Of a stretch of 64,000 nt of DNA, positions 37,254-47,894 are shown one piece after another. The notes beneath the pieces were generated by a model that ran no database searches, had not been told where the DNA came from, and saw only the letters and a list, made by a program, of their open reading frames with translations. The DNA is from Pseudomonas parakoreensis (GTDB taxonomy: Bacteria; Pseudomonadota; Gammaproteobacteria; Pseudomonadales; Pseudomonadaceae): assembly GCF_021602155.1 (NCBI RefSeq), contig NZ_BQHY01000016.1, positions 62,001-126,000 on the forward strand, given 5' to 3'. How positions within the stretch are numbered: position 1 is the stretch's first letter; each line of letters begins with the position of its first letter. Made by a program: the position numbers and the translations under genes.

Positions 37254-38213
37254 ATGACTGAGCCACTGCGCATCGTTTTTGCCGGCACCCCGGAATTCGC
37301 CGCCGAACATCTCAAGGCCCTGCTGAACAGCCCTTACGAGATCGTTGCGGTCTACACCCAACCGGATCGTCCGGCCGGTCGTGGGCAAAAACTGATGCCG
37401 AGCCCGGTTAAGCAGTTGGCGCAGGAAAATAATATCCAGGTGTTGCAGCCGCCGACCCTGCGCAACGCTGAGGCTCAGGCAGAACTCGCCGCACTGAAGC
37501 CGGACTTGATGGTGGTGGTCGCCTACGGCCTGATTCTGCCGCAAGCGGTGCTGGATATTCCGCGCCTGGGCTGCATCAACAGCCACGCTTCGCTGCTGCC
37601 ACGCTGGCGCGGTGCGGCGCCGATCCAGCGCGCCGTGGAACACGGTGATGCCGAAAGCGGCGTAACCGTGATGCGTATGGAAGCGGGCCTCGACACCGGA
37701 CCGATGCTGCTCAAGGTCGTGACCCCGATCAGCGCCAACGACACCGGCGGCACGCTGCACGACCGCCTCGCCGAAATGGGCCCGCCCGCCGTGGTCCAGG
37801 CGATTGCCGGTCTGGCTGCCGGAACCCTCGAAGGCGAAGTGCAGAACGACAAGCTCGCCACTTATGCCCACAAACTGAACAAAGACGAAGCGCGTCTCGA
37901 CTGGAGTCGTCCGGCGCTTGAGCTGGAGCGTCTGGTGCGTGCTTTCAACCCATGGCCGATTACCCACAGCACCCTCAACGGCGAAGCGCTGAAGGTATTG
38001 GCCGCGACGCTGGCTGAGGGCAAAGGCGCACCGGGTGAAATCCTCAGCGCCAGCAAGGACGGCCTGATCGTCGCCTGCGGTGAGCAGGCGTTGTGCCTGA
38101 CCCGCCTGCAACTGCCCGGCGGCAAGGCGCTGAACTTCGCCGATCTGTTCAACAGCCGCCGCGAGAAATTTGCCGTCGGCACTGTGTTGGGTGCTGCGGT
38201 GGCCGCGCAATGA
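37254..38213 (+). CDS. fmt: Methionyl-tRNA formyltransferase
   Basis: It formylates initiator Met-tRNA using 10-formyl-tetrahydrofolate. The 319-residue length is standard. The N-terminal domain carries [28 protein letters not shown], the catalytic [19 protein letters not shown] (near residue 107) and [11 protein letters not shown]. The C-terminal OB-like domain binds tRNA. GACTCC and the terminator lie just upstream. Its stop overlaps the rsmB start by four bases, indicating coupled translation. Confidence 0.97.
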   Translation: MTEPLRIVFAGTPEFAAEHLKALLNSPYEIVAVYTQPDRPAGRGQKLMPSPVKQLAQENNIQVLQPPTLRNAEAQAELAALKPDLMVVVAYGLILPQAVLDIPRLGCINSHASLLPRWRGAAPIQRAVEHGDAESGVTVMRMEAGLDTGPMLLKVVTPISANDTGGTLHDRLAEMGPPAVVQAIAGLAAGTLEGEVQNDKLATYAHKLNKDEARLDWSRPALELERLVRAFNPWPITHSTLNGEALKVLAATLAEGKGAPGEILSASKDGLIVACGEQALCLTRLQLPGGKALNFADLFNSRREKFAVGTVLGAAVAAQ

Positions 38214-39520
38214 ACCCGCGTCTGGCCGCCGCCAAGGCACTCGCCGCCGTGCTCAGTGGCAAGGCGTCGTTGAACAGCTCCCTGCCAACGCAACTGGACA
38301 AGGTCGAAGACCGTGATCGCGGTTTCACCCAGGATCTGGCGTTCGGCACTGCGCGCTGGCAGCCACGGCTGTCGGCACTGGCGGAAAAGCTTTTGCAGAA
38401 GCCGTTCAAGGCTGCCGACGCCGATGTCGAGGCGCTGCTACTGGTCGGTCTCTATCAATTGCTCTACACCCGCGTGCCGCCGCACGCGGCGATCGGCGAA
38501 ACCGTCGGTTGCGCCGACAAGCTGAAAAAGCCGTGGGCCAAGGGGTTGCTCAACGCCGTGCTGCGCAACGCCCAGCGCGAAAGCGAGACGATTTTCGCGG
38601 AACTTGAGCGCGACCCGGTGGTGCGCACCGCCCACCCGCGCTGGCTGCAAAAATCCCTGAAAGCCTTCTGGCCAGAACAGTGGGAAGCGATCTGCGCCGC
38701 GAACAACGCGCATCCGCCGATGATCCTACGGGTCAACCGCCGGCATCACAGCCGCGACGCCTACCTCGGCATGCTCAGCGACGCTGGCATCGCTGCCACG
38801 CCGTGTGTTTACAGCCGCGACGGCATCGTCCTCGAAGCCGCCACCGACGTGCGCAGCCTGCCGGGTTTTGCCGCAGGCTGGATCAGCGTGCAGGACGAAG
38901 CCGCGCAACTGGCCGCCGATCTGCTCGATCTGGCGCCGGGCCAACGGGTGCTCGACGCCTGCTGCGCCCCCGGTGGCAAAACCTGCCACATCCTCGAAGC
39001 CGAACCGGCGCTGGCCGGTGTGGTGGCCGTGGATCTGGAAGCCAAACGTCTGGTGCGCGTAAAGGAGAACCTTGATCGGCTGGGCCTGAGCGCCGAACTG
39101 ATCGCCGCTGACGGACGCGATACCGCAGCATGGTGGGACGGCAAGCCGTTCCAGCGCATCCTGCTCGACGCGCCGTGCTCGGCCACCGGCGTGATCCGCC
39201 GCCATCCGGACATCAAGCTGACCCGTCAGGCCGACGACATCGCCGCCCTCGCGCAACTGCAAGGCGAGCTGCTCGACACCCTGTGGAAAACCCTCGAAGT
39301 CGGCGGCATTTTGCTCTACGCCACTTGCTCGACCTTGCCAACCGAGAACACCGACGTCATCGCCGCGTTTCTCGAGCGCACGCCGGGTGCCCGCGAACTG
39401 GATCTGGCGACCACCGCCGGGATCAAGCAGCCCCACGGTCGCCAATTGCTGGCCCAGCAGGGCGGGCATGACGGGTTCTACTACGCCAAGCTGATCAAGA
39501 TCGCTGCCGCGCGCGGCTAA
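38210..39520 (+). CDS. rsmB: 16S rRNA m5C967 methyltransferase
   Basis: It methylates C967 of 16S rRNA with S-adenosylmethionine. The 436-residue protein has an N-terminal NusB-like RNA-binding domain (to about residue 140) and a methyltransferase domain with [15 protein letters not shown] (SAM site) near residue 245. The two catalytic cysteines lie in [17 protein letters not shown] and [13 protein letters not shown]. The ATG at 38210 overlaps the fmt stop as ATGA; the longer frame overlaps fmt and is rejected. Twenty-two bases separate it from trkA. Confidence 0.96.
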   Translation: MNPRLAAAKALAAVLSGKASLNSSLPTQLDKVEDRDRGFTQDLAFGTARWQPRLSALAEKLLQKPFKAADADVEALLLVGLYQLLYTRVPPHAAIGETVGCADKLKKPWAKGLLNAVLRNAQRESETIFAELERDPVVRTAHPRWLQKSLKAFWPEQWEAICAANNAHPPMILRVNRRHHSRDAYLGMLSDAGIAATPCVYSRDGIVLEAATDVRSLPGFAAGWISVQDEAAQLAADLLDLAPGQRVLDACCAPGGKTCHILEAEPALAGVVAVDLEAKRLVRVKENLDRLGLSAELIAADGRDTAAWWDGKPFQRILLDAPCSATGVIRRHPDIKLTRQADDIAALAQLQGELLDTLWKTLEVGGILLYATCSTLPTENTDVIAAFLERTPGARELDLATTAGIKQPHGRQLLAQQGGHDGFYYAKLIKIAAARG

Positions 39521-39542
39521 ACGGATTCAACGGAGTGACTGG

Positions 39543-40919
39543 ATGAAAATCATCATCCTCGGTGCGGGGCAGGTCGGCGGTTCGCTGGCCGAACACCTGG
39601 CGAGCGAAGCCAACGACATCACCGTGGTCGACACCGACGGCGAACGCCTGCGCGACCTCGGCGACCGTCTCGACATCCGCACCATTCAGGGCCGCGGCTC
39701 GCTGCCGTCGGTGCTGCGTCAGGCTGGCGCCGACGATGCCGACATGCTCGTGGCGGTGACCAACAGTGACGAGACCAACATGGTCGCCTGCCAGGTCGCG
39801 CACACGCTGTTCCACACCCCGACCAAGATCGCCCGGGTGCGCGAAGCGTCCTACCTCAATCGCGAAGAACAGCTGTTCCAGAATGAAGCGATTCCGGTCG
39901 ACGTGCTGATCAGCCCCGAGCAAGTGGTGACCAACTACATCAAGCGCCTGATCCAGCATCCGGGCGCGCTGCAAGTGATCGATTTCGCCGAAGGCCAGGC
40001 GCAACTGGTGGCGGTGCGCGCCTATTACGGCGGACCGCTGGTGGGTCAACAACTGCGCCAGTTGCGCGAGCACATGCCGAATGTGGAGACGCGGGTCGCG
40101 GCGATTTTCCGCCGTGACCGGCCGATCCTGCCGCAGGGCGATACGGTGATCGAGGCCGATGACGAAGTTTTCTTCATCGCCGCCCGTGAGAATATTCGCG
40201 CGGTGATGAGCGAAATGCGCCGTCTCGACGAAACCTACAAGCGCATCGTGATTGCCGGTGGCGGGCAGATCGGCGAGCGTCTGGCCGAGGCCATCGAAAG
40301 CCGCTATCAGGTAAAGATCATCGAGATGAACCCGGCACGCTGCCGCTATCTCTCCGACACCCTCGACAGCACCGTGGTGTTGCAGGGCAGTGCGTCGGAC
40401 CGTGACCTGCTGCTGGAGGAGAACATTGCCGACGCCGACATCTTCCTCGCGCTGACCAACGATGACGAAGCCAACATCATGTCGTCACTGCTGGCCAAAC
40501 GGCTGGGGGCGAAGAAGGTGATGACGATCATCAACAACCCGGCGTACGTCGACCTGATCCAGGGTGGCGACATCGACATCGCCATCAGTCCGCAACTGGC
40601 GACCATCGGCACTTTGCTCGCTCACGTACGGCGTGGCGATATCGTCAGCGTGCACTCACTGCGTCGGGGTGCGGCGGAAGCCATCGAGGCGATTGCCCAC
40701 GGCGATGCGAAGTCGAGCAAGGTCATCGGCCGGCCGATCGAGAAAATCGGCCTGCCGCCGGGCAGCACGATCGGTGCGATCATCCGCAACGAAGAAGTGA
40801 TCATCGCCCACGACGATACGGTGATCGAAACGGGTGACCATGTGATTCTGTTCCTTGTGGATAAAAAGCATATCCGCGATGTGGAGAAGCTGTTTCATGT
40901 GGGTCTGAGCTTTTTCTGA
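39543..40919 (+). CDS. trkA: Trk potassium uptake system NAD-binding component
   Basis: This peripheral cytoplasmic protein gates the TrkH/TrkG potassium channel. The 458-residue product contains two RCK repeats, each an NAD-binding Rossmann domain ([19 protein letters not shown] at residue 1; [18 protein letters not shown] near residue 233) followed by a TrkA-C domain ([45 protein letters not shown]). ATG 39543 has GGAGTG upstream. It ends the def-fmt-rsmB-trkA run; repeat family D follows. A DnaA box lies at 40856-40864 in its 3' end. Confidence 0.96.
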   Translation: MKIIILGAGQVGGSLAEHLASEANDITVVDTDGERLRDLGDRLDIRTIQGRGSLPSVLRQAGADDADMLVAVTNSDETNMVACQVAHTLFHTPTKIARVREASYLNREEQLFQNEAIPVDVLISPEQVVTNYIKRLIQHPGALQVIDFAEGQAQLVAVRAYYGGPLVGQQLRQLREHMPNVETRVAAIFRRDRPILPQGDTVIEADDEVFFIAARENIRAVMSEMRRLDETYKRIVIAGGGQIGERLAEAIESRYQVKIIEMNPARCRYLSDTLDSTVVLQGSASDRDLLLEENIADADIFLALTNDDEANIMSSLLAKRLGAKKVMTIINNPAYVDLIQGGDIDIAISPQLATIGTLLAHVRRGDIVSVHSLRRGAAEAIEAIAHGDAKSSKVIGRPIEKIGLPPGSTIGAIIRNEEVIIAHDDTVIETGDHVILFLVDKKHIRDVEKLFHVGLSFF

Positions 40920-40947
40920 TCCTGAATGAGCGGTGCCTTCATTGGCC

Positions 40948-41044
40948 CCATCGCTGGCAAGCCAGCTCCCACAGGTTTTTCGGTTGTTCACACATGTGAT
41001 GTGCACCCGAGATCCTTGTGGGAGCTGGCTTGCCAGCGATGGCG
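40948..41044. repeat. Inverted repeat, family D (two arms)
   Basis: CCATCGCTGGCAAGCCAGCT and the complementary right arm are separated by about 45 bases. It fills most of the gap between trkA and the TPR gene. Confidence 0.85.
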
Positions 41045-41086
41045 GCACCGCAGATCTTTCTGACGCACTAGAAAAGGACTCCACCC

Positions 41087-41401
41087 ATGCTCGAATCCCT
41101 GGAAAAAATGCTCGCCAAGGGTGTGGATAACTCATTGCTGCGCTTCGGCCTGGGCAAGGGTTATCTGGATCTGGGAGAGAACGCCAAGGCTGCCGAACAT
41201 TTTCAGCGCTGCGTCGGCTTCGATCCGAAGTACTCGGCGGCGTGGAAGCTATTGGGTAAGGCCCAGCTTGCACTGGGCGATCTCGCCGCCGCGCGGCAGG
41301 CGTGGGAGCAAGGTCTGGAAGCCGCCCGCGCCCATGGCGACAAGCAGGCGGAGAAGGAAATGACCGTGTTTCTGAAGAAGCTCGACCGCCAGGCGCAATA
41401 A
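41087..41401 (+). CDS. Small TPR-repeat protein
   Basis: The 104-residue cytoplasmic protein consists almost wholly of two tetratricopeptide repeats (residues about 14-85: LLRFGLGKGYLDLGENAKAAEHFQRCVGFDPKYSAAWKLLGKAQLALGDLAAARQAWEQGL), a protein-protein interaction scaffold. A partner is not known. AAAAGGAC precedes ATG 41087. It is convergent with the PilZ gene, with stops only two bases apart; both are conserved neighbours in this region of Pseudomonas genomes (PA0012-PA0013 setting). Confidence 0.85.
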   Translation: MLESLEKMLAKGVDNSLLRFGLGKGYLDLGENAKAAEHFQRCVGFDPKYSAAWKLLGKAQLALGDLAAARQAWEQGLEAARAHGDKQAEKEMTVFLKKLDRQAQ

Positions 41402-41402
41402 G

Positions 41403-41642
41403 TTAGAGATATCGCAGGCCGATGCCCTCGGCATCCACCGTCACCACTTCCATTCGCACCCGTGGCGCGCCGGTGGGCAAATCCTGCACCTGGCCATAAA
41501 CCACTGCCCCCTTGGGCAATGACGCCAGACGCGGATGCTGCACATACACGCCGGTGGCCGACAGATTGCGCGTCTGCCCCAGGCATTCACCGAAGCTGTC
41601 GTGGGTGATCTTGATGCGGAAGGATTTGCGCTGTTCGGACAT
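41403..41642 (-). CDS. Single-domain PilZ protein
   Basis: The 79-residue protein is a bare PilZ-type domain. The N terminus has the RxxxR-like c-di-GMP motif in truncated form (EQRKSFRIKI) and the second motif appears as NLSATGVYVQ, in place of D/NxSxxG. Such domains act as c-di-GMP-dependent adaptors, but with only part of the first motif it is uncertain that this one binds. The location is cytoplasmic. The presence of cyclase and phosphodiesterase genes elsewhere in the window shows the signal is in use. Confidence 0.82.
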   Translation of the reverse strand: MSEQRKSFRIKITHDSFGECLGQTRNLSATGVYVQHPRLASLPKGAVVYGQVQDLPTGAPRVRMEVVTVDAEGIGLRYL

Positions 41643-41689
41643 CTTGTTGCGCCCTTTGATGAACGGTTGTGGATAACTGAAGGAGCAAG

Positions 41690-41723
41690 ATCAAAAGATC
41701 GCAGCCTGCGGCAGCTCCTGCAG
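41690..41723. repeat. Solo arm of inverted repeat family A
   Basis: ATCAAAAGATCGCAGCCTGC and following bases form one arm. It is flanked on both sides by perfect DnaA boxes (41668-41676 and 41725-41733). Confidence 0.8.
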
Positions 41724-41749
41724 GTTATCCACAGAGTGTGCCAACTTGC

Positions 41750-42637
41750 TCAGTACCAGCGCGCTTCGCCCGGTGGACGTTTTTTGAAGCGCTTCATGCT
41801 CCACATGTATTGGCTTGGATACGCGGCAACGTAGCGTTCAACGACTTTGCTCATCGCTGCACAGGACTCCTCGGTATCGGTGCTGTACATGGCTTCCGGC
41901 GCCGCCTCGAGGATCACTTTGTAGCCGGAACCGTCCGGCAGACGCAGGGCGTGCAGGAACACGCCGACCGCTTTGCCGCCGGCGAGCATGTTCGGCACGA
42001 ATTTGCTGGTCAGCGCCTGGGTGGCGAAGAACGGCACGAAAATCCCGGCGGATTCGGCCGGTTCCGGGTCAGCCGGAATGCCCACTGCACCACCTTTGCG
42101 CACTTCCTTGATGACGCTGAGAATGCCTTCCTTGGTGGAGGCAGCGACCTTGTTGCCCAGCTGCACGCGTTGCTTGCGCAGTAATTCATCCACCGCCTTG
42201 AGCTTCGGCGGGCGGTAGAAAATGATCGGTTTGCACTGGCTGCAATAGAAGTGGTTGAGCACTTCCCAGTTGCCCAGGTGGCTGGTGATGCCGACCACGC
42301 CTTTGCCCGAGGCCAGCGCCTCCTTGAGGATGTCGAGGCCTTCGACTTCGCGTACCAGATCGATTGAACGCTGGGCCGGCCAGATCCAGGCGCAGGCGCT
42401 TTCGGTCAGGGATTTGCCGATGTCTTTCAGGCTCTGGCCGACCAGACGCTCACGTTCGGCCGGATCCATCTGTGGAAAACATTTGGAAAGGTTGATCCGC
42501 ACCACGTCGCGGGAACGGTTGGGGGTTTTCCACATGATCCAGCCGATCGCCGAACCCACGGCCTGCACGGCCCGCCATGGCAGCAGGGCAAACAGCCGCA
42601 GAGCGCCTACCAGCAAGGCGCCTTTAAACTTTTCCAC
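41750..42637 (-). CDS. Lipid A late acyltransferase (LpxL/HtrB type)
   Basis: It adds a secondary acyl chain (laurate-type) to Kdo-lipid A or its precursor at the inner membrane. The 295-residue product has an N-terminal membrane segment (ALRLFALLPWRAVQAVGSAIGW). It carries the HX4E catalytic motif GITSHLGNWE near residue 115, and the family's KEGILSVIKEVRKGGAVGIPADPEP and YMWSMKRFKKRPPGE end. The start is GTG at 42637 with GGAG seven bases before it. The setting corresponds to PA0011 (HtrB). Which of the two Pseudomonas HtrB specificities it has cannot be told from the sequence alone. Confidence 0.9.
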   Translation of the reverse strand: MEKFKGALLVGALRLFALLPWRAVQAVGSAIGWIMWKTPNRSRDVVRINLSKCFPQMDPAERERLVGQSLKDIGKSLTESACAWIWPAQRSIDLVREVEGLDILKEALASGKGVVGITSHLGNWEVLNHFYCSQCKPIIFYRPPKLKAVDELLRKQRVQLGNKVAASTKEGILSVIKEVRKGGAVGIPADPEPAESAGIFVPFFATQALTSKFVPNMLAGGKAVGVFLHALRLPDGSGYKVILEAAPEAMYSTDTEESCAAMSKVVERYVAAYPSQYMWSMKRFKKRPPGEARWY

Positions 42638-42677
42638 AGGTCACTCCTGATCTTGTGCTGTGCGCGAGGCGGCCATT

Positions 42678-43235
42678 CTAACCGCCGTTGACCAACTGCG
42701 CGTAGCGGTCGCAGTCCTGAGTGTGATCCATGACCATGCCCGAGGCCTGCATCAACGCGTAGCAAATGGTCGGGCCGACGAAGGTGAAACCGGCCTTTTT
42801 CAGGGCCTTGCTCATTGCCAGCGCTTCGGCCGTGATCGCCGGGACTTCGCTGCGATCCTTGAAATGATTGATGATCGGGCGATCGCCGACAAACGACCAG
42901 AGAAACGCCACCGGGTCTTCCAGCGCCAGCCAGGCCTGGGCATTGCGCCGGGCGGCATTGAGTTTGAGACGGTTGCGGATGATCCCCGGATCGAGCATCA
43001 ATTCAGCGATTTCGGCGTCGCTCATCTGCGCCACACGCTGCACATCGAAGCCGTACAACACCTCGCGGTAGCGCTCGCGTTTGCGCAACACGGTGATCCA
43101 CGACAGCCCGGCCTGGAACCCTTCGAGCAAAAGCAACTCGAACAAACCCTGCGCATCGCGTAGCGGCGTGCCCCACTCCTGATCGTGATAAGCCATGTAC
43201 AGCGGATCTTCGGTACACCAAAAGCAGCGTGGCAT
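42678..43235 (-). CDS. tag: DNA-3-methyladenine glycosylase I
   Basis: It excises 3-methyladenine from alkylated DNA. The 185-residue product has the N-terminal zinc-binding [19 protein letters not shown], the helix-hairpin-helix region [34 protein letters not shown], and the C-terminal [30 protein letters not shown] with the further zinc ligands. ATG 43235 has TGGAGCC seven bases upstream. The same frame stays open for 361 codons upstream through glyQ, but that part is antisense to glyQ and not coding. It is divergent from glyQ. Confidence 0.95.
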   Translation of the reverse strand: MPRCFWCTEDPLYMAYHDQEWGTPLRDAQGLFELLLLEGFQAGLSWITVLRKRERYREVLYGFDVQRVAQMSDAEIAELMLDPGIIRNRLKLNAARRNAQAWLALEDPVAFLWSFVGDRPIINHFKDRSEVPAITAEALAMSKALKKAGFTFVGPTICYALMQASGMVMDHTQDCDRYAQLVNGG

Positions 43236-43316
43236 AAGGCTCCAGGGGGTGGAGGTGCGACTGAATCGGGTATACTCCCGCTCTTTAAATCGCAGCCCAA
43301 GAAACAGGTGAATTTC

Positions 43317-44270
43317 GTGAGCCAGCCTACGCCAGCCGTGCGTACCTTCCAAGACTTGATCCTCGCGCTCCAGCAATACTGGGCCGAGCAAGGTTGTGTG
43401 GTACTTCAGCCCTACGATATGGAAGTAGGCGCCGGCACTTTCCACACCGCGACCTTCCTGCGCGCCATCGGCCCGGAAACCTGGAACGCCGCGTACGTGC
43501 AGCCAAGCCGCCGCCCGACTGACGGCCGCTACGGGGAAAACCCGAACCGTCTGCAGCACTACTATCAGTTCCAGGTGGTGCTGAAGCCGAACCCGGACAA
43601 TTTCCAGGAACTGTACCTGGGCTCGCTCAAGCATGTCGGCCTGGACCCGCTGGTCCACGACATTCGCTTCGTCGAAGATAACTGGGAATCGCCGACCCTC
43701 GGCGCCTGGGGTCTGGGCTGGGAAGTCTGGCTCAACGGCATGGAAGTGACTCAGTTCACTTACTTCCAGCAGGCTGGCGGCATCGAGTGCTACCCGGTGA
43801 CCGGCGAGATCACTTACGGTCTGGAACGTCTGGCCATGTACCTGCAGGGCGTGGATTCGGTCTACGACCTGGTCTGGGCTGACGGTCCGTTCGGCAAAGT
43901 GACCTACGGCGACGTGTTCCACCAGAACGAAGTGGAGCAGTCCACCTACAACTTCGAACACGCCAACGTCGACAAACTGTTCGAACTGTTCGACTTCTAT
44001 GAAAGCGAAGCCAAGCGCCTGATCGAACTCGACCAGCCGCTGCCGTTGCCAAGCTACGAAATGGTCCTGAAGGCCTCGCACACCTTCAACCTGCTGGATG
44101 CGCGCCGGGCGATCTCGGTGACCGCGCGTCAGCAATACATTCTGCGCGTTCGCACCCTGGCGCGTTCCGTTGCGCAAGCCTACCTGCTGGCGCGCGCCAA
44201 GCTGGGCTTCCCGATGGCGACCCCGGACCTGCGTGACGAAGTACTGGCCAAGCTGGAGGCTGCACAATGA
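43317..44270 (+). CDS. glyQ: Glycyl-tRNA synthetase alpha subunit
   Basis: This is the catalytic subunit of the heterotetrameric bacterial glycyl-tRNA synthetase. The 317-residue product begins at GTG 43317 ([42 protein letters not shown]), chosen because homologues begin there. A TATACT-type -10 element lies at 43271-43276. Class II motifs include [23 protein letters not shown], and the family's [22 protein letters not shown] is present. Its stop overlaps the glyS start by four bases. Confidence 0.96.
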   Translation: MSQPTPAVRTFQDLILALQQYWAEQGCVVLQPYDMEVGAGTFHTATFLRAIGPETWNAAYVQPSRRPTDGRYGENPNRLQHYYQFQVVLKPNPDNFQELYLGSLKHVGLDPLVHDIRFVEDNWESPTLGAWGLGWEVWLNGMEVTQFTYFQQAGGIECYPVTGEITYGLERLAMYLQGVDSVYDLVWADGPFGKVTYGDVFHQNEVEQSTYNFEHANVDKLFELFDFYESEAKRLIELDQPLPLPSYEMVLKASHTFNLLDARRAISVTARQQYILRVRTLARSVAQAYLLARAKLGFPMATPDLRDEVLAKLEAAQ

Positions 44271-46321
44271 GTGCTCAAGATTTTCTGGTTGAACTGGGCA
44301 CTGAAGAACTGCCGCCAAAAGCCCTGAACACCCTGGCTGAAGCGTTCCTCGCCGGTATCGACAAGGGCCTGCAAGCTGCCGGCCTGAGCTACGAAAGCAA
44401 AACCGTCTACGCTGCGCCGCGTCGCCTGGCCGTGCTGATCACCGCGCTGGCCACCCAGCAGCCGGATCGCAGCATCAACCTCGACGGCCCGCCACGTCAG
44501 GCCGCCTTCGACGCTGAAGGCAACCCGACTCAGGCCGCCCTGGGCTTTGCCAAGAAGTGCGGCGTCGAGCTGAGCGAAATCGACCAGAGCGGTCCGAAAC
44601 TGCGCTACAGCCAGAACATCGCCGGCAAGCCGACCGCGAGCCTGCTGCCGACCATCGTCGAAGATTCGCTGAACGACCTGCCGATCCCGAAACGCATGCG
44701 TTGGGGTGCGCGCAAGGAAGAGTTCGTGCGTCCGACCCAATGGCTGGTGATGCTGCTCGGTGACCAGGTCATCGACTGCACCATCCTTGCGCAGAAAGCG
44801 GGCCGCGACTCCCGTGGTCACCGTTTCCACCATCCACAAAACGTGCGCATCGGCTCGCCGTCGAGCTACCTGGCCGACCTGCGTGCCGCTTATGTATTGG
44901 CCGACGCCAACGAGCGTCGCGAGATCATCAGCAAGCGCACCGAAGAACTGGCGACCCGTCAGGAAGGCACTGCAATCGTGCCGCCGGCGCTGCTCGACGA
45001 AGTGACCGCGCTGGTTGAATGGCCGGTGCCGCTGGTGTGCTCGTTCGAGGAACGTTTCCTCGACGTGCCGCAGGAAGCACTGATCACCACCATGCAGGAC
45101 AACCAGAAGTACTTCTGCCTGCTGGATGCCGAGGGCAAGTTGCTGCCGCGTTTCATCACCGTGGCCAACATCGAAAGCAAAGACCCGCAGCAGATCATCG
45201 CCGGTAACGAGAAAGTGGTTCGCCCACGTCTGACCGACGCCGAGTTCTTCTTCAAGCAAGACAAGAAGCAGAAACTCGAAGAGTTCAACCTGCGCCTGCA
45301 GAACGTGGTGTTCCAGGAAAAACTCGGCAGCGTCTACGACAAGGCCGAGCGCGTTTCAAAACTCGCGGCGTACATTGCCGCGCGCATCGGCGGCAACGCT
45401 TCGTGGGCGGCCCGTGCCGGCTTGCTGTCGAAATGCGACCTGGCCACCGAAATGGTCGGCGAGTTCCCGGAGATGCAAGGTGTCGCCGGTTACTACTACG
45501 CGCTCAATGACGGCGAGCCGGAAGATGTCGCGCTGGCGCTGAACGAGCAGTACATGCCACGCGGTGCCGGTGCTGAACTGCCGGCCACCCTGACCGGTGC
45601 CGCTGTCGCTATCGCCGACAAACTCGACACGCTGGTCGGTATCTTCGGTATCGGCATGCTGCCAACCGGCAGCAAAGACCCGTATGCCCTGCGCCGTGCG
45701 GCGCTGGGTGTGCTGCGCATCCTGATCGAGAAACAACTGGATCTGGACTTGAACGACGCCGTGGCCTTCGCCGTGACTGCGTTCGGCGCCAAGGTCAAGG
45801 CTGCCGGTCTGGCCGATTCGGTGCTGGAGTTCATCTTCGACCGTCTGCGTGCGCGTTACGAGGACGAAGGCGTGGATGTCGCCACCTACCTGTCGGTCCG
45901 TGCCCTGAAGCCGGGTTCGGCGCTGGACTTCGACCAGCGTGTGCAAGCGGTGCAGGCCTTCCGCAAACTGCCGGAAGCGGCGGCGCTGGCGGCGGTCAAC
46001 AAGCGTGTATCGAACCTGTTGAGCAAAGTCGAAGGCTCGGTGCCGACCGTGGTCGAGGCCAAATACTTCGACAACGCCAACGAGTTCTCGCTGTATTCGG
46101 CGATCCAGCAAGCGGATCAGGCGGTGCAGCCAATGGCCGCAGCGCGTCAGTACAACGAATCGCTGGCGCGTCTGGCGGCATTGCGCGAGCCGGTGGATGC
46201 GTTCTTCGACGCCGTCATGGTCAATGCCGAAGACGCCAAGGTCCGGGCCAACCGCTACGCGCTGCTGGCGCGCCTGCGTGGTCTGTTCCTCGGGGTTGCC
46301 GACATTTCGCTGCTGGGTTGA
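44267..46321 (+). CDS. glyS: Glycyl-tRNA synthetase beta subunit
   Basis: This is the large tRNA-binding subunit, 684 residues, cytoplasmic. Conserved parts include the start [78 protein letters not shown]-type motif (here [20 protein letters not shown]) and the C-terminal anticodon-binding DALRP-like domain. ATGA overlap with glyQ gives coupled translation in a 1:1 ratio. gmhB begins 10 bases after it in the same transcript. Confidence 0.96.
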   Translation: MSAQDFLVELGTEELPPKALNTLAEAFLAGIDKGLQAAGLSYESKTVYAAPRRLAVLITALATQQPDRSINLDGPPRQAAFDAEGNPTQAALGFAKKCGVELSEIDQSGPKLRYSQNIAGKPTASLLPTIVEDSLNDLPIPKRMRWGARKEEFVRPTQWLVMLLGDQVIDCTILAQKAGRDSRGHRFHHPQNVRIGSPSSYLADLRAAYVLADANERREIISKRTEELATRQEGTAIVPPALLDEVTALVEWPVPLVCSFEERFLDVPQEALITTMQDNQKYFCLLDAEGKLLPRFITVANIESKDPQQIIAGNEKVVRPRLTDAEFFFKQDKKQKLEEFNLRLQNVVFQEKLGSVYDKAERVSKLAAYIAARIGGNASWAARAGLLSKCDLATEMVGEFPEMQGVAGYYYALNDGEPEDVALALNEQYMPRGAGAELPATLTGAAVAIADKLDTLVGIFGIGMLPTGSKDPYALRRAALGVLRILIEKQLDLDLNDAVAFAVTAFGAKVKAAGLADSVLEFIFDRLRARYEDEGVDVATYLSVRALKPGSALDFDQRVQAVQAFRKLPEAAALAAVNKRVSNLLSKVEGSVPTVVEAKYFDNANEFSLYSAIQQADQAVQPMAAARQYNESLARLAALREPVDAFFDAVMVNAEDAKVRANRYALLARLRGLFLGVADISLLG

Positions 46322-46331
46322 GGGACTGCTG

Positions 46332-46865
46332 TTGAAACTGCTGATTCTCGATCGGGACGGTGTGATCAATTACGACTCCGATGCTTACATCAAGTCGGTG
46401 GAAGAGTGGATTCCGCTGCCCGGTTCGATCGCAGCGATTGCGCAGTTGAGCAAGGCCGGCTGGACGGTGGCGGTCGCCACCAACCAGTCGGGCATTGCTC
46501 GCGGCTACTACGACCTCGCCACCCTCGACGCCATGCACGCGCGCTTGCGCGCGCTGGTGGCGGAGCAGGGCGGTGAAGTCGGGCTGATCGTGTATTGCCC
46601 GCACGGGCCGGACGAAGGTTGCGACTGTCGCAAGCCGAAACCGGGGATGTTGCAAACCATCGCGGCGCATTACGACGTGGCGCTGACGAATGTCTGGTTC
46701 GTCGGCGACAGCCTTGGTGACCTGGAGGCCGCCAAAGCCGTCGATTCACAGCCCGTTTTGGTAAAGACCGGGAAAGGCGAAAAAACTCTGGGCAAGACCC
46801 TTCCGGTCGGCACCCTGATTTTTGACGATCTGGCGGCGATTGCCGCAGAACTTATCCACAACTAG
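46332..46865 (+). CDS. gmhB: D-glycero-beta-D-manno-heptose 1,7-bisphosphate 7-phosphatase
   Basis: It removes the 7-phosphate in ADP-heptose synthesis for the lipopolysaccharide inner core. The 177-residue HAD-type product has the nucleophile motif LDRDGVIN at residue 6, TNQSGIARGYY near residue 50, and the zinc-binding CPHGPDEGCDCRKPKPGM near residue 95. VGDSLGDLEAA completes the HAD site. The start is TTG 46332, as homologues begin at KLLILDRDGVIN; AGGGAC precedes it. Longer frames overlap glyS. A DnaA box occurs at its 3' end (46852-46860). Confidence 0.94.
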   Translation: MKLLILDRDGVINYDSDAYIKSVEEWIPLPGSIAAIAQLSKAGWTVAVATNQSGIARGYYDLATLDAMHARLRALVAEQGGEVGLIVYCPHGPDEGCDCRKPKPGMLQTIAAHYDVALTNVWFVGDSLGDLEAAKAVDSQPVLVKTGKGEKTLGKTLPVGTLIFDDLAAIAAELIHN

Positions 46866-46947
46866 AGTGCTTCTGAAGTTCCTGACCAGGGATTGATCGG
46901 GAGTGCGCTTGAACAGTCGGGCAGTGCCCGTAACGGTAAACGTCGCC

Positions 46948-47727
46948 ATGTCGATACTGCAGGCCATCAGAATTTTTCTCTTTTACCTGCTGCTGGGCAC
47001 CACTGCCTTGCTGTGGTGCAGCCTGAGCTTTTTTATCGCGCCCTTTCTGCCGTTCAAGGCGCGTTATCGTTTTATCAACGTGTACTGGTGCCGTTGCGCC
47101 TTGTGGTTGACCCAGGTGTTTCTCGGCATTCGTTACGAAATCAAAGGTGCGGAAAACGTGCCGGACCGGCCCTGCGTGATTCAGTCGAACCATCAGAGCA
47201 CCTGGGAGACGTTCTTTCTCTCCGCTTATTTCTCGCCCTTGAGCCAGGTGCTCAAGCGCGAATTGCTGTACGTCCCGTTCTTCGGCTGGGCCATGGCCAT
47301 GCTGCGGCCGATCGCGATTGACCGCGACAACCCGAAAGCCGCACTCAAGCAAGTCGCAGCCAAAGGCGATGAGCTGCTCAAGGACAACGTCTGGGTATTA
47401 ATCTTCCCGGAAGGCACCCGCGTTCCCCACGGCACTATTGGCAAGTTCTCGCGCAGTGGCAGCGCCTTGGCGGTGAATGCGGCGCTTCCGGTCCTGCCGA
47501 TTGCACACAATGCCGGCAAGTTCTGGCCGAAAATCGGCTGGGGCAAGAAGCCGGGTGTGATCACCGTGGTCATCGGTCAGCCGATGTACGCCGAAGGCAC
47601 TGGACCTCGCGCCATTGCCGATCTGAACGACCGGGTACAGGCCTGGAATGAACAGACTCAGCGCGAAATGGGTTCGCTGCCACCGGCGCCGCAGGCACCT
47701 GCCGCGAATGATCAGGTAGCTGTCTGA
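46948..47727 (+). CDS. plsC: 1-acylglycerol-3-phosphate O-acyltransferase
   Basis: It acylates lysophosphatidic acid to phosphatidic acid at the inner membrane. The 259-residue product has an N-terminal hydrophobic segment (IRIFLFYLLLGTTALLWC), the catalytic NHQSTWET near residue 72 (HX4E form seen in several proteobacterial relatives, in place of HX4D) and FPEGTR near residue 155. The start at 46948 fits homologues; an in-frame GTG at 46903 would add 15 residues. In P. aeruginosa the matching gene (PA0005, lptA) lies beside gyrB. Confidence 0.9.
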   Translation: MSILQAIRIFLFYLLLGTTALLWCSLSFFIAPFLPFKARYRFINVYWCRCALWLTQVFLGIRYEIKGAENVPDRPCVIQSNHQSTWETFFLSAYFSPLSQVLKRELLYVPFFGWAMAMLRPIAIDRDNPKAALKQVAAKGDELLKDNVWVLIFPEGTRVPHGTIGKFSRSGSALAVNAALPVLPIAHNAGKFWPKIGWGKKPGVITVVIGQPMYAEGTGPRAIADLNDRVQAWNEQTQREMGSLPPAPQAPAANDQVAV

Positions 47728-47860
47728 GATTTGTGGATAACCTGTGTACGGTTTTGTAGAAAAAGCCTGAATATTGAAATTAACTTGTTGATTTACTTAT
47801 ATATTTCTCAAGCTCATAAAACACCGTGAAAGGTGCATAAGTTTTTTTCGGAAGTAAAGA

Positions 47861-47886
47861 AACCGGCTGATATAGCCGGTTTTTTT
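47861..47886. terminator. Bidirectional intrinsic terminator
   Basis: AACCGGCT (47861-47868) pairs with AGCCGGTT (47874-47881), followed by a T-run through 47886. AA runs on the left allow use on the minus strand too. It separates the convergent plsC and histidine kinase genes. The stretch 47750-47860 before it is strongly AT-rich and non-coding. Confidence 0.85.
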
Positions 47887-47894
47887 GTGCCTGT

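Noticed and set aside
43236-44318. Extension of the tag frame to 546 codons, suggesting a fusion protein
   Set aside because: The extra part is antisense to glyQ, and tag has its own ATG with a good ribosome site.
47741-47860. AT-rich gap with a DnaA box next to plsC considered as a replication origin
   Set aside because: Only one perfect box is adjacent, there is no repeated AT-rich unit, and Pseudomonas oriC is known to lie beside dnaA, which is not in the window.
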